Source: JBHHZM01 sp046758065 (lineage in GTDB: Bacteria; Pseudomonadota; Alphaproteobacteria; JAAXGF01). From it: a stretch of 19,864 bases of DNA. Position 1 is the stretch's first letter, and every line of letters begins with the position of its first letter. The translations under genes and the position numbers were made by a program. The stretch covers positions 1 through 19,864 of the forward strand of contig JBHHZM010000056.1 in assembly GCA_046758065.1 (NCBI GenBank). The letters are read 5' to 3'. Positions 13,503-19,864 of this stretch are shown in pieces. The notes beneath the pieces were generated by a model. That model saw only the letters and a list, made by a program, of their open reading frames with translations, did not search any database and was not told the origin of the DNA.

Positions 13503-14449
13503 AACCCACTGCGCAGAGCGCGCCGGACGTCGCGGCCTGCATCGCCGCCGAAATCAAGGCGCCCGCCGCGGCCCCCCTATCGGCGCTGGCGGACGCCATC
13601 CGCCGTCGGCACGGCCCGGCCGTTGCGGCAATTCTCTATTACGGCTCGTGCTTCCGGACCGGCGAGGTCGCCGGGCACGTCGTCGATCTCTACGTCCTCG
13701 TCGACGGTTACCGCGCCGCCTACGGACGGACCGCACCGGCGCTGTTCAACGCGCTACTCCCGCCCAACGTCTACGCCCTCGAAATCGGGAGCGACGGCGA
13801 AACGGTTCGCGCCAAATACGCCGTCCTGTCGCTGCGCTCCTTTTGCCGCGGCGCGTCCCGCCGCGCCTGGCTGTGTTCGATCTGGGCGCGGTTCTGCCAA
13901 TCCTGCGCCCTCGTCTACGCCCGCGACGAGGCCGCCGAAGCATTCGTCGTCGAGACCCTCGCCGCAGCGGTCGAAACTATGGTCCGGGCCACCGAGCCCC
14001 TGATGCCGGCGACCTTCACGCCGCAGGATCTGTGGGTGACGGGGTTCGCCGAGACGTACCGTACGGAAGTGCGGGCCGAGCGTTCCGACCGACCGCTTGC
14101 GCTCTACCAATCCGACGCCCGGCGCTACGACCGGCTCGCACAGGCGGTTCTGGGGGCGGATACGGCGTCACCGCCGGACAATGCGGTCCTGCGTCGCGTG
14201 TCTTCGCGGGGACGGGGGCGGCGTACGCGGGCCGCCTGGTGGGCGCGACGGCGGCTCGGTAAGACGGCTTCGCTGCTTCGTCTGGTCAAGGGCGTGTACA
14301 CTTTCGCCGGCGGCGTCGATTACATTCTGTGGAAGGTCGAACAGCACTCGGGCGTGACGATCACGCTCTCGCCATGGCAGCGGCGACATCCGGTGCTGGC
14401 GGCGCCCTGCGTGTTGCTGCGGCACTTCCGTCGCGGCGCGTTTCGTTAA
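13496..14449 (+). CDS. Tam41-like nucleotidyltransferase, possible lipid-phosphate cytidylyltransferase
   Basis: The product is 317 aa. Its ATG overlaps the kinase stop by seven bases. AAILYYGSCFRTG (44-56) has the Tyr-Gly-Ser of Pol-beta-type nucleotidyltransferases. VVDLYVLVDGY (62-72) supplies the following acidic strand, and LLPPNVYALEIG...KYAVLS (87-112) resembles the block in the mitochondrial CDP-diacylglycerol synthase Tam41 (proline/asparagine-tyrosine segment, then Lys-Tyr-Gly-Val-like). No multi-spanning membrane region is seen, although the tail (TLSPWQRRHPVLAAPCVLL) is amphipathic or hydrophobic. If the resemblance holds, it would use CTP to turn a phosphorylated lipid into a CMP-lipid. 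Directly after a ceramide-kinase candidate, ceramide 1-phosphate is the natural guess. It probably corresponds to one of the ceramide phosphoglycerate genes of Caulobacter, but I cannot assign which. Confidence 0.65.
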   Translation: MLKPTAQSAPDVAACIAAEIKAPAAAPLSALADAIRRRHGPAVAAILYYGSCFRTGEVAGHVVDLYVLVDGYRAAYGRTAPALFNALLPPNVYALEIGSDGETVRAKYAVLSLRSFCRGASRRAWLCSIWARFCQSCALVYARDEAAEAFVVETLAAAVETMVRATEPLMPATFTPQDLWVTGFAETYRTEVRAERSDRPLALYQSDARRYDRLAQAVLGADTASPPDNAVLRRVSSRGRGRRTRAAWWARRRLGKTASLLRLVKGVYTFAGGVDYILWKVEQHSGVTITLSPWQRRHPVLAAPCVLLRHFRRGAFR

Positions 14450-14552
14450 CCTGGTTTCTCACCAAGCGCGAGGTTCGGCGATCTGCACGCAGAGCGCCCG
14501 CCCTGCCGGCAGCGGGAAGGTCTGCGTCGAGTCGTCTTGCGGATGACCGCAG

Positions 14553-15788
14553 TCAGGCCACGGAGCTTCGCAACTCCACGTCTTGTACTGGGCGCTGCGG
14601 GAGATTTACGAGGTCCGCGGCGATGCTCGAGAAGGCCTCGCAGGCGGCATCGATCTGTCGCGGTGTATGCGCGGCCGATACGCTGCAACGGAGCAGCGTA
14701 ACGCCGTTGGGCGTGCCGGGCGGGATCGCGAGATTGACGTAGATGCCCTCTTCGAGCAGGCGGTTCCACACCTCGATGCCGATTTCCGGGTTCTCCAGTT
14801 TCACAGCAATGATCGGAGAGGCCCCGGCGCAGATGGTAAAACCCATCGCGGCGAGCGCCCCGTGCAACCGGCGCGAATTCCGCCACAGACGCTTGCGCAG
14901 GTTGGGACGCGCGGCGAGCACGCGCAGCGCGGCGTGGACGGATGCAATGCTCCCCGGCGACGGCGAGGCGGTATACATGTAGGGGCGACTGCCGATACGC
15001 AGCAACTCGAACTGCGGATGATTCGAGGCGGCGAAACCGCCGATACCGCCAAGGCTCTTGCTGAACGTACCGACGATGAAATCGACGTCGTCCTCGATTC
15101 CGGCGTCTTCGGCCAGCCCCCGGCCGTTGGCGCCGTAGACGCCGAACGAATGGGCCTCGTCGACCATGAGGTAGGCGCCGTAACGCTTCTTGACCTCGAC
15201 GATCTCGCGGAGCGGCGCGCTGTCCCCCAGCATACTGTAGAGGCCCTCGACGACGATGAGGACGTTCGACCCGGCAACGCCGAGACGATCGAGGCGCTTC
15301 TCGAGGTCGACGGGATCGTTGTGGCGGAACCGGACGATGGTGGCCCCGCCAAGTCGGCAGCCGTCGTAGATGCTGGCGTGACCGTCGGCGTCGAGCAGAA
15401 TGTAATCGTTAGCGTTCGTCAGCCCGCCGAGAACGCTGAGGTTCGCCTGGTACCCGGTCGAAAAAACCAGGGCCGAGCGACGGCGGAGGAATCGTGCGAT
15501 ATCGCGCTCGAGCGCACAGTGGCGCGCATAGGTGCCGTTGGCGATCCGCGATCCGGTGGTCCCCGTCCCTTCGGCGGTTATCGCCTCGAGCGCCGCGTTG
15601 GTACAGTCGGGATCGAAGGTCAGTCCGAGATAATTGTTGGTCCCGAACAGGATGACGTCTTCGCCGTCGATGACCGCTTCGGTGGCCGAGCGAACGCTGT
15701 CCATGCATACGCCGAAGGGATTCTTCCCGGCGAGCAACAGCCGCTCGCGAATTTCGGACAGAGGTGCAAACTTGTCAAAGAGATCCAT
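14553..15788 (-). CDS. spt: Serine palmitoyltransferase (alpha-oxoamine synthase family)
   Basis: The product is 411 aa from ATG 15788. An upstream TTG frame is possible but MDLFDKF is the usual kind of start. It is a PLP enzyme that condenses L-serine with an acyl thioester to give 3-ketosphinganine, CoA or ACP and CO2, in the cytosol. Motifs are GTTGSRIANGT (76-86), DADGHAS with the PLP-stacking H137 (133-139), VDEAHSFGVYG with D210 and H213 (209-219), and the Schiff-base lysine K244 in GTFSKSLGG (240-248). Aminolaevulinate, 8-amino-7-oxononanoate and 2-amino-3-ketobutyrate enzymes share these motifs. The choice of serine palmitoyltransferase rests on the ACP gene overlapping it by 14 bp and on the reductase and acyl synthetase upstream, the standard bacterial sphingolipid set. 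Confidence 0.9.
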   Translation of the reverse strand: MDLFDKFAPLSEIRERLLLAGKNPFGVCMDSVRSATEAVIDGEDVILFGTNNYLGLTFDPDCTNAALEAITAEGTGTTGSRIANGTYARHCALERDIARFLRRRSALVFSTGYQANLSVLGGLTNANDYILLDADGHASIYDGCRLGGATIVRFRHNDPVDLEKRLDRLGVAGSNVLIVVEGLYSMLGDSAPLREIVEVKKRYGAYLMVDEAHSFGVYGANGRGLAEDAGIEDDVDFIVGTFSKSLGGIGGFAASNHPQFELLRIGSRPYMYTASPSPGSIASVHAALRVLAARPNLRKRLWRNSRRLHGALAAMGFTICAGASPIIAVKLENPEIGIEVWNRLLEEGIYVNLAIPPGTPNGVTLLRCSVSAAHTPRQIDAACEAFSSIAADLVNLPQRPVQDVELRSSVA

Positions 15789-16044
15789 TTCCCGACCCGC
15801 TCCCAATCGTGTCTCGGACTATTCGAGCGAGATCCCCAATCGTGCGAACGTCGGTAAGGAGATTGATCGGTATGGAAATGTTGTACTTATCCTCGATCGT
15901 CATAAGCAAATCCATCACCGCTACCGAGTCGACGTTGAGGTCGGCGCTGATTTCTGTCGCATCCGTAAGCTCCACACCTTCCTTGTTGTAGGGTTCAAGG
16001 AGTGCGTGGATGTCTTGTAGAACCGTTGCCAAGCCCTGCGTCAT
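15775..16044 (-). CDS. acpR: Dedicated acyl carrier protein for sphingolipid synthesis
   Basis: The product is 89 aa from ATG 16044. A TTG at 16065 has no SD. The protein is acidic and helical, with the phosphopantetheine attachment serine S40 in DLNVDSVAVMDLLM (35-48), equivalent to the DSL motif. It diverges from the housekeeping fatty-acid ACP, as expected for a specialised carrier. It would carry the acyl chain given by the acyl synthetase and present it to serine palmitoyltransferase. Its last 14 bp overlap the start of that gene, so the two are translationally coupled. A promoter-like element lies upstream, after the terminator of the reductase gene, so acpR-spt can be transcribed separately from aasR-cerR. 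Confidence 0.88.
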   Translation of the reverse strand: MTQGLATVLQDIHALLEPYNKEGVELTDATEISADLNVDSVAVMDLLMTIEDKYNISIPINLLTDVRTIGDLARIVRDTIGSGSGNGSL

Positions 16045-16119
16045 TAGGCCGTCTTCGTTGGGCAAAGTTATTGGTCGCCGTTAAAGTGAAGGTATTCTGC
16101 GCGGCCATCAAACGCATGT

Positions 16120-16148
16120 CGTATAACTTCTAACAAGGTCGCACGCAA
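16120..16148 (-). promoter_or_regulatory. Probable sigma70-type promoter of the acpR-spt transcript
   Basis: On the minus strand TTGCGT (16143-16148) and TATACG (16120-16125) are 17 bp apart in a notably A+T-rich pocket (about 16070-16180). Transcription would begin near 16113, leaving a leader of about 70 nt before the ACP start. It follows the reductase terminator directly. Confidence 0.5.
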
Positions 16149-16202
16149 GCATTCAAGTAACGTTGTGTGACAGAATGTTTCGACGACGCCGGGCGATCAC
16201 TT

Positions 16203-16224
16203 GAAAATCGCGGCCCTCGCCGCG
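16203..16224 (-). terminator. Rho-independent terminator of the aasR-cerR transcript
   Basis: Reading the minus strand, CGCGGC (16219-16224) and GCCGCG (16209-16214) form a perfect 6-bp G+C stem around a GAGG tetraloop, followed by ATTTTC (16203-16208). It lies about 55 bp after the cerR stop. The T run is short, so termination may be partial. Confidence 0.6.
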
Positions 16225-16279
16225 CCAACGGCCGCCGTGGCGCCCTCGGCCGCAGGCTTGTCCATCGCCGGCATCCGGC

Positions 16280-17221
16280 TCACAACCAGCCCTGCCGGCG
16301 ATACCACGCGATCGTGCGGGCAAACCCGTCGCCGACGGCCACCTGCGGCGTCCAGTCCGTCAGGCGGACCAGCGGGTTGTCGCTGCACACCCAGTCCGGA
16401 TGAAAGAGTTCGCGCACTTTCCCGGGGGTGACCATCGGCGCCCGCCCCGTTGCGGCGCAGGCGGCGACGTTCACCGCGGCGACGATTCGCATGAACCCGC
16501 GCGGCACCGGCACGGAAACCGCCCGGCGCCCGAGCTCGCGGGCCGCGATCCCGGCAACGTCGGGCCAAGTGTAGCCGTCGGCGCGGTCATCGCGCACCTC
16601 GAGGATCGAACCGTTCGTCACCGGAGCCATCAGCGCCGCGGCGACCGCGGCCGCGAGGTCGGCGACGTAGATCAGCGAAAACCGCGCCTTCGGGCAGGCG
16701 GGGACAGCCGCGACGCCAAATCGGATCTGCCGGAAAAAACCCAGTGTCGCGGTGTCGCCGGGACCGTAGACCGCCGGGGGCCTGAGGGCCGCCCACGGCA
16801 GCGCCCGTTTCATGCCTGCGAGCGCCTCCTCGGCCGCCCGCTTGCTCGAGGCATAAGCCGACAGGGCGGGCGCGCGCGCCGCCAAAGACGACATCAGGAT
16901 GAACCGCGGAGGTGGGGTCAGGGACGCCGCCACCGCGGCGAGCCGCGCCGTCCCCGCCGTATTGACCGCCGCGAATTCGGCCTTCGACGACGCCCGCACG
17001 AGCCCGGCGCAGTGCACGACCGCATCCGCGCCGCGCACCAGTTCGACGAGGCTTTCCCGGTCGTCGAGCGCACCCGGGATCGGGGTCAGGCCGTCGGTCG
17101 CGGGATCCAGCGCCCGGCTATGCGAAAGAGCGCGGACCCGCCACCCTTCCGCGACGAGGCGCGCGGCGACGTGGCTTCCGACGAAGCCCGACGCCCCCGT
17201 CAGCGCGACCGTCCGGCTCAA
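16280..17221 (-). CDS. cerR: NAD(P)-dependent SDR/epimerase family protein, candidate ceramide (3-keto) reductase
   Basis: The product is 313 aa. It is an extended short-chain dehydrogenase with the Rossmann motif VALTGASGFVGSH (5-17) and the catalytic pair Y123-x3-K127 in SAYASSK, preceded by serines at SS (111-112). LRPPAVYGPGD (146-156) is the usual extended-SDR substrate-side motif. In Caulobacter the homologue in this position (cerR) is needed to reduce the 3-keto group of the sphingoid base or oxidised ceramide. The start is TTG 17221 without a clear SD. It is the furthest upstream start possible, and the nucleotide-binding motif begins within five residues of it. The gene follows aasR by 100 bp and ends ahead of a terminator. 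Confidence 0.83.
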   Translation of the reverse strand: MSRTVALTGASGFVGSHVAARLVAEGWRVRALSHSRALDPATDGLTPIPGALDDRESLVELVRGADAVVHCAGLVRASSKAEFAAVNTAGTARLAAVAASLTPPPRFILMSSLAARAPALSAYASSKRAAEEALAGMKRALPWAALRPPAVYGPGDTATLGFFRQIRFGVAAVPACPKARFSLIYVADLAAAVAAALMAPVTNGSILEVRDDRADGYTWPDVAGIAARELGRRAVSVPVPRGFMRIVAAVNVAACAATGRAPMVTPGKVRELFHPDWVCSDNPLVRLTDWTPQVAVGDGFARTIAWYRRQGWL

Positions 17222-17321
17222 CGCCCGGCGTCCCGCGCCGGTGGCGAGGCGGCGCGGCCGCTCTCCCCGAAAGCGCTTCGATCGTCAGGTATTCGGAAAC
17301 TCTCCGCCCTGCTCGAGCCGA

Positions 17322-19121
17322 TCAGTCGACAGCAGCCATGCCGGAAGCTTGTGCCGCACGGTCGCCGGAGCGTTCGGCGCCCCCATGATCGGTCTCGGAG
17401 TACAGTCCCGACAGGTACTTCTCCTTGACCGAAGACCGGCTCAGCTTGCCCGACGAGGTGTGCGGCAGGCTGCGCCGCGGCGCCAAGATGACTTTGCAAT
17501 CGACGCCGGCGATCGAGCGCACCGTGGCGGCGACCTGCCGCCGCAACCGGCGTCGTTCCTCACGATCGGTAAGCCGGCATTCCACCACCAGAACGACCGC
17601 TTCGGCGTCGTCGTTCTCGGTTACCGAGAAAGCGGCGACGTCGCCGCGACGCACACCCGGTAGGGTCTCGACCTCCCACTCGATGTCCTGCGCCCACAGG
17701 TTCCGGCCATTGCAGATGATCATGTCTTTCTTGCGGCCGGTGACCACCAGCGAGCCGTCGACGATATAGCCCATGTCGCCGGTATCGAGCCAGGATTCGT
17801 CCGCGAAGACGCGCGCGGTCGCTTCCGGATCGCCGAAATAGCCGACCATGAGGCTCGGCCCCTTGACGTGGATTGTCCCGATCCGACGGTCGGGCAGGTC
17901 GGCGCCGTTTTCGTCGCGGATCGCAATGGCGTGACCCGGCATCGGCGGACCGCACAGAACGAAATCGCGGACGCCCGACGCCATGGCTTCACCGTTGACC
18001 CCGGCCGGTACCGCCTGATGGGTGGTCGAACAAAGGTTGCGGTTCACCCGGTCGACCTCGAGCACGCCGTCGAGCGAGGCAAAGGTGACCGCCAGGGTCG
18101 ATTCGGCGAGCCCGTAGCTGGCAAGAAACGTCGATCGCCGGAAACCGAACTCGGCGAAGCAGTCGGCGAACTGCTCGATCACGTTGGCCCGGATCATTTC
18201 GCCGCCGATCCCGGCCACGCGCCATGACGAAAGATCGAGCGTTCCGGCGGCGCCGTTGACCCCCCGACGGGAACACAGGTCGTAGCCAAAGGTCGGGCTG
18301 AACGCCAGCGTCCCGCGATTGGCCGACAGCACCTTGAGCCACAGCAGCGGGCGCCGGGCGAAGTCCGTCGTGGCGATGTAGTCGACGGACATCTGCGAAA
18401 GGACCGGCGTAATACAGAAGCCGACGAGTCCCATGTCGTGGTAAAGCGGCAGCCACGACACGCAGCGGTCGCCGGAGCGAACGCACAGTCCGTGGCGGGT
18501 GATCGACCTCGTGTTGCTCGTGACCGAGCGCTGCGAGATCGTCACGCCGTGGGGAAAACGGGTGCTGCCTGAAGAATACTGGATATAGCAGAGATCGTCC
18601 TTGCCCGAGGGGCGCAGGTCGCCGCCTTCGGCGGGCAGCGCCCGGAAATCCTCATGCGCTCCCACCATGCGGACCGGGAGGCCGGAAACGGCCTCGCGCA
18701 ACAGCTCGATAAGGTCCTTCGACGCCACCGCGGCGGCGGCGCCCGCGCTCTCGATCATCTTTCGCAGGCGCGCGACATAGCTCTCCCTGCCTCCGAGATT
18801 GATCGGCAAGGGAAGCGGCACCGGAATAAGGTTGGCGTATTGGCAGGCAAAGAAGAAAGCAAAGAACTCGGGGTCGGTCGCCGCAATGATCGCCACCCGG
18901 GCGCCGCGCTCGAAGCCCGCCTTTTCGAACCGCAGGGCCAGTGAAACCGCGCGGTCGCGAAGCTCGGCGTAAGTCAGTTGTTGCCGTACCTCGCCCCGAA
19001 CCGAATAAAAGGAAATGCCGGTTTCGCCGCGTGCGGCGTAGTCGAGGCCTTCCGCAACGGTCTCGAAGCCGCCGAAACAATGCTCTAGCTTCGAGTTGGT
19101 TGTGGGTATGGTGCTTCGCAT
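17322..19121 (-). CDS. aasR: Fatty acyl-AMP ligase/acyl-ACP synthetase for the sphingolipid pathway
   Basis: The product is 599 aa from ATG 19121, preceded by GGGCGGGA. It is an ANL superfamily enzyme that adenylates a fatty acid, here probably to load the dedicated ACP. Visible motifs are the P-loop YIQYSSGSTRFPHGV (179-193), LPLYHDMGLVG (224-234) as in fatty acyl-AMP ligases, ASYGLAEST (334-342), LDTGDMGYIVDG (445-456), VTGRKKDMIICNGRNLWAQDIE (hinge, about 460-481) and the catalytic lysine K559 in HTSSGKLSR. The P-loop has His192 where most relatives have Lys. No membrane anchor is seen. It heads the transcript with cerR. In Caulobacter the equivalent gene is required for ceramide synthesis. 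A CoA product instead of an ACP product is possible. Confidence 0.87.
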   Translation of the reverse strand: MRSTIPTTNSKLEHCFGGFETVAEGLDYAARGETGISFYSVRGEVRQQLTYAELRDRAVSLALRFEKAGFERGARVAIIAATDPEFFAFFFACQYANLIPVPLPLPINLGGRESYVARLRKMIESAGAAAAVASKDLIELLREAVSGLPVRMVGAHEDFRALPAEGGDLRPSGKDDLCYIQYSSGSTRFPHGVTISQRSVTSNTRSITRHGLCVRSGDRCVSWLPLYHDMGLVGFCITPVLSQMSVDYIATTDFARRPLLWLKVLSANRGTLAFSPTFGYDLCSRRGVNGAAGTLDLSSWRVAGIGGEMIRANVIEQFADCFAEFGFRRSTFLASYGLAESTLAVTFASLDGVLEVDRVNRNLCSTTHQAVPAGVNGEAMASGVRDFVLCGPPMPGHAIAIRDENGADLPDRRIGTIHVKGPSLMVGYFGDPEATARVFADESWLDTGDMGYIVDGSLVVTGRKKDMIICNGRNLWAQDIEWEVETLPGVRRGDVAAFSVTENDDAEAVVLVVECRLTDREERRRLRRQVAATVRSIAGVDCKVILAPRRSLPHTSSGKLSRSSVKEKYLSGLYSETDHGGAERSGDRAAQASGMAAVD

Positions 19122-19159
19122 TCCCGCCCGACCTCGGACCTATTCAGCCCCCGATCGCC

Positions 19160-19189
19160 CTTATAGCTCATGTCATAGCTCATGTCGTC
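19160..19189 (-). promoter_or_regulatory. Probable promoter of aasR-cerR
   Basis: On the minus strand ACGACA (19184-19189) and TATAAG (19160-19165) are 18 bp apart. The first keeps the GACA core of the -35 consensus and the second is identical to the -10 of the nearby tRNA promoter. Transcription would begin about 30 bp upstream of the aasR ATG. A perfect 12-bp tandem repeat fills the spacer and runs into both boxes. Confidence 0.5.
19163..19186. repeat. 12-bp perfect tandem repeat inside the aasR promoter
   Basis: ATAGCTCATGTC occurs twice with no gap, at 19163-19174 and 19175-19186. In the promoter's direction each unit reads GACATGAGCTAT, so the repeat supplies most of the spacer and parts of both promoter boxes. 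It is either a duplicated regulator site or a recent slippage that set the promoter spacing. Confidence 0.85.
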
Positions 19190-19486
19190 ACGGAATTGGG
19201 GACTTTTCTCCCCGGCCCTTCCTTGACGAGTGCTCCGTCATCCGCCTGTCGCCGACGCCGACCGGAACCGCGCAGCCGGAGGCTCACCTGTCCGGGCCCG
19301 TCCGGGCCCTGTCGCCGCCGCCGGGGCGTTTCCGTTACCGCGTTACGCGCACAGTTTCGACTCGAAAACCGCCGTCGTTTACGATCGCGCGCCGCACCGC
19401 CTCGTCAAGGGGAATGCCCGTCGGGCGGGGTCTCATAGCGCGGTTCGAAGCGTTTGGCAAGCATGCCGTGGCCGTCGCGGCCGCCG

Positions 19487-19506
19487 GAGAAAGCCGGGAA
19501 ACCCGG
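19487..19506 (-). terminator. Possible intrinsic terminator downstream of tRNA-Gly
   Basis: On the minus strand CCGGG and CCCGG form a 5-bp stem around TTT, a few bases after the encoded CCA of the tRNA, followed by CTTTCT. The stem is short and the T run interrupted. Confidence 0.4.
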
Positions 19507-19509
19507 GAG

Positions 19510-19583
19510 TGGAGCGGGTGAAGGGAATCGAACCCTCGTCGTAAGCTTGGGAAGCTTCTGCTCTGCCATTGAGCTACACCCGC
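19510..19583 (-). tRNA. tRNA-Gly, anticodon CCC
   Basis: The transcript is 74 nt including an encoded 3' CCA (19510-19512). The acceptor arm GCGGGTG pairs perfectly with CACCCGC, followed by discriminator U. The D arm contains TAGCTCAATGGCAGAGCA. The anticodon loop TTCCCAA, flanked by the AAGC/GCTT stem, has CCC at positions 34-36 and so reads GGG codons. The T arm carries GGTTCGATTCC. It closely resembles E. coli glyU. A good promoter lies just upstream. tRNA genes often serve as integration sites, but no integrase or repeat of its 3' end is seen in this window. Confidence 0.97.
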
Positions 19584-19592
19584 TTCGCCACC

Positions 19593-19622
19593 CTTATAAA
19601 AGAGCGGCCCTAGTGCGATCAA
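19593..19622 (-). promoter_or_regulatory. Promoter of tRNA-Gly
   Basis: On the minus strand TTGATC (19617-19622) and TATAAG (19593-19598) are 18 bp apart, both good sigma70 matches. The -10 box lies about 10 bp before the first tRNA base, so transcription would start within a few bases of the mature 5' end. Confidence 0.65.
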
Positions 19623-19667
19623 GGGGGCGTCTGCCCGCGGCAGCGCCGCTCGACGGTTCGCGGGTCG

Positions 19668-19705
19668 CGAAAGCCAAGGGGCTGGCCTTGGCCCGCGGGC
19701 TTTCG
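19668..19705. repeat. Nested inverted repeat between tRNA-Gly and the last gene
   Basis: CGAAAGCC (19668-19675) pairs with GGCTTTCG (19698-19705). Inside it CCAAGG (19674-19679) pairs with CCTTGG (19686-19691) around GGCTGG. TATAGT follows at 19706 on the plus strand and could be a -10 box for the downstream gene, although no good -35 is seen. This could be a terminator, an operator or a leader structure. Confidence 0.4.
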
Positions 19706-19841
19706 TATAGTCGGCGCGGCGGGGGCGGCGGAACGGGTCGCCCCCGGGTGCTGTCCGGCGCACAGAGACGTGATTTGGCGTCCGGCGCGGGACGCACTAG
19801 TTCAATGCCGCGAACCCGGTGACGTCCATTCCGGAGAAGAC

Positions 19842-19864
19842 ATGTCCGACACAGCACTCGCGCC
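19842..19864 (+). CDS. 5' end of an unknown gene, cut by window edge
   Basis: ATG at 19842 is preceded by CCGGAGAAGAC, with GGAG at good spacing, and codes MSDTALA before the window ends. The quality of the ribosome binding site makes it a likely real start. Nothing can be said about function. It diverges from the tRNA gene. Confidence 0.6.

Larger units (their letters stand above)
19122..19509. other. Intergenic region (388 bp) between aasR and tRNA-Gly
   Basis: It contains a promoter with a 12-bp tandem repeat facing aasR (19160-19189), a 10-bp tandem repeat GTCCGGGCCC (19290-19299 and 19300-19309), and a terminator-like hairpin after the tRNA (19487-19506). A small stem GGGGA...TCCCC occurs near 19198-19213. 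A 33-codon minus-strand frame ending at 19335 has no SD and is not called a gene. Confidence 0.55.

Noticed and set aside
14450..14552. A bidirectional terminator between the convergent Tam41-like and spt genes
   Set aside because: Small G+C palindromes occur (CTGCCGGCAG, TCTGCACGCAGA), but none is followed by a T run on either strand.
14553..15788. Assignment of the oxoamine synthase as KBL, BioF or HemA
   Set aside because: The shared PLP motifs do not decide, but an overlapping dedicated ACP plus acyl synthetase and SDR neighbours is the sphingolipid arrangement. No threonine, biotin or haem gene is nearby.
19335..19434. A 33-codon minus-strand frame starting MRPRPTGIPLDEAVRR downstream of tRNA-Gly
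   Set aside because: The peptide looks faintly protein-like, but there is no SD and no homologue I recognise. The longer version of the frame runs through the tRNA.
19510..19583. tRNA-Gly as the attachment site of a mobile island carrying the sphingolipid genes
   Set aside because: No integrase, no direct repeat of the tRNA 3' end and no composition break is visible in the window. The other end lies outside the view.
1..19864. CRISPR array, insertion sequence or rRNA
   Set aside because: No regularly spaced repeats, no transposase-like frame with terminal inverted repeats and no rRNA-like sequence were seen.

Overview
The window is about 67% G+C by eye, with strong G/C preference at third codon positions. 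It looks like an alphaproteobacterial chromosome segment, possibly Rhodospirillales-like. That guess rests on gene content: a bacterial sphingolipid cluster organised much like the Caulobacter one, and an ELM1-type putative glycosyltransferase, a family common in Alphaproteobacteria. The species cannot be named from this sequence. No transposase, integrase, CRISPR array or rRNA is visible.

Layout. (a) 1-316: a probable 3' end of an unknown gene, then a small ORF with a strong Shine-Dalgarno (SD) sequence whose stop overlaps the next start. (b) 313-2330, plus strand: a GNAT-type acyltransferase resembling bacterial ceramide synthase, overlapping a MobA-like nucleotidyltransferase. (c) 2297-9184, minus strand: five tightly packed genes, read right to left. 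They encode a three-module GT-like/methyltransferase-like/ELM1 fusion, a 2-oxoglutarate/Fe(II) oxygenase, a GT4 glycosyltransferase, a PAPS-type sulfotransferase and a second GT4 glycosyltransferase. A secreted DUF2141 protein (9373-9828, minus) lies upstream of them. (d) 9829-10250: a 422-bp divergent regulatory gap. (e) 10251-14449, plus strand: LptF-like permease, LptG-like permease, a DAGK-fold lipid kinase (ceramide-kinase candidate) and a Tam41-like nucleotidyltransferase. (f) 14553-19121, minus strand: acyl-CoA/ACP synthetase and ceramide reductase candidate (one transcript, with a terminator), then a dedicated acyl carrier protein and serine palmitoyltransferase (a second transcript with its own promoter). 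(g) 19510-19583: tRNA-Gly(CCC), minus strand. (h) 19842-19864: the first codons of a plus-strand gene.

How the genes may work together. The synthetase would charge the ACP, serine palmitoyltransferase would condense acyl-ACP with serine, the GNAT protein would N-acylate, and the SDR would reduce the 3-keto group. The lipid kinase could phosphorylate ceramide. The Tam41-like protein could then convert the phosphate to a CMP-activated form, which is inference. The LptF/LptG-like pair could lift the finished lipid out of the inner membrane. The inserted GT4/sulfotransferase/oxygenase/ELM1-fusion island is the least explained part. Its position inside the cluster suggests an unusually decorated, possibly glycosylated, hydroxylated and sulfated, sphingolipid head group, but no substrate can be read from the sequence.
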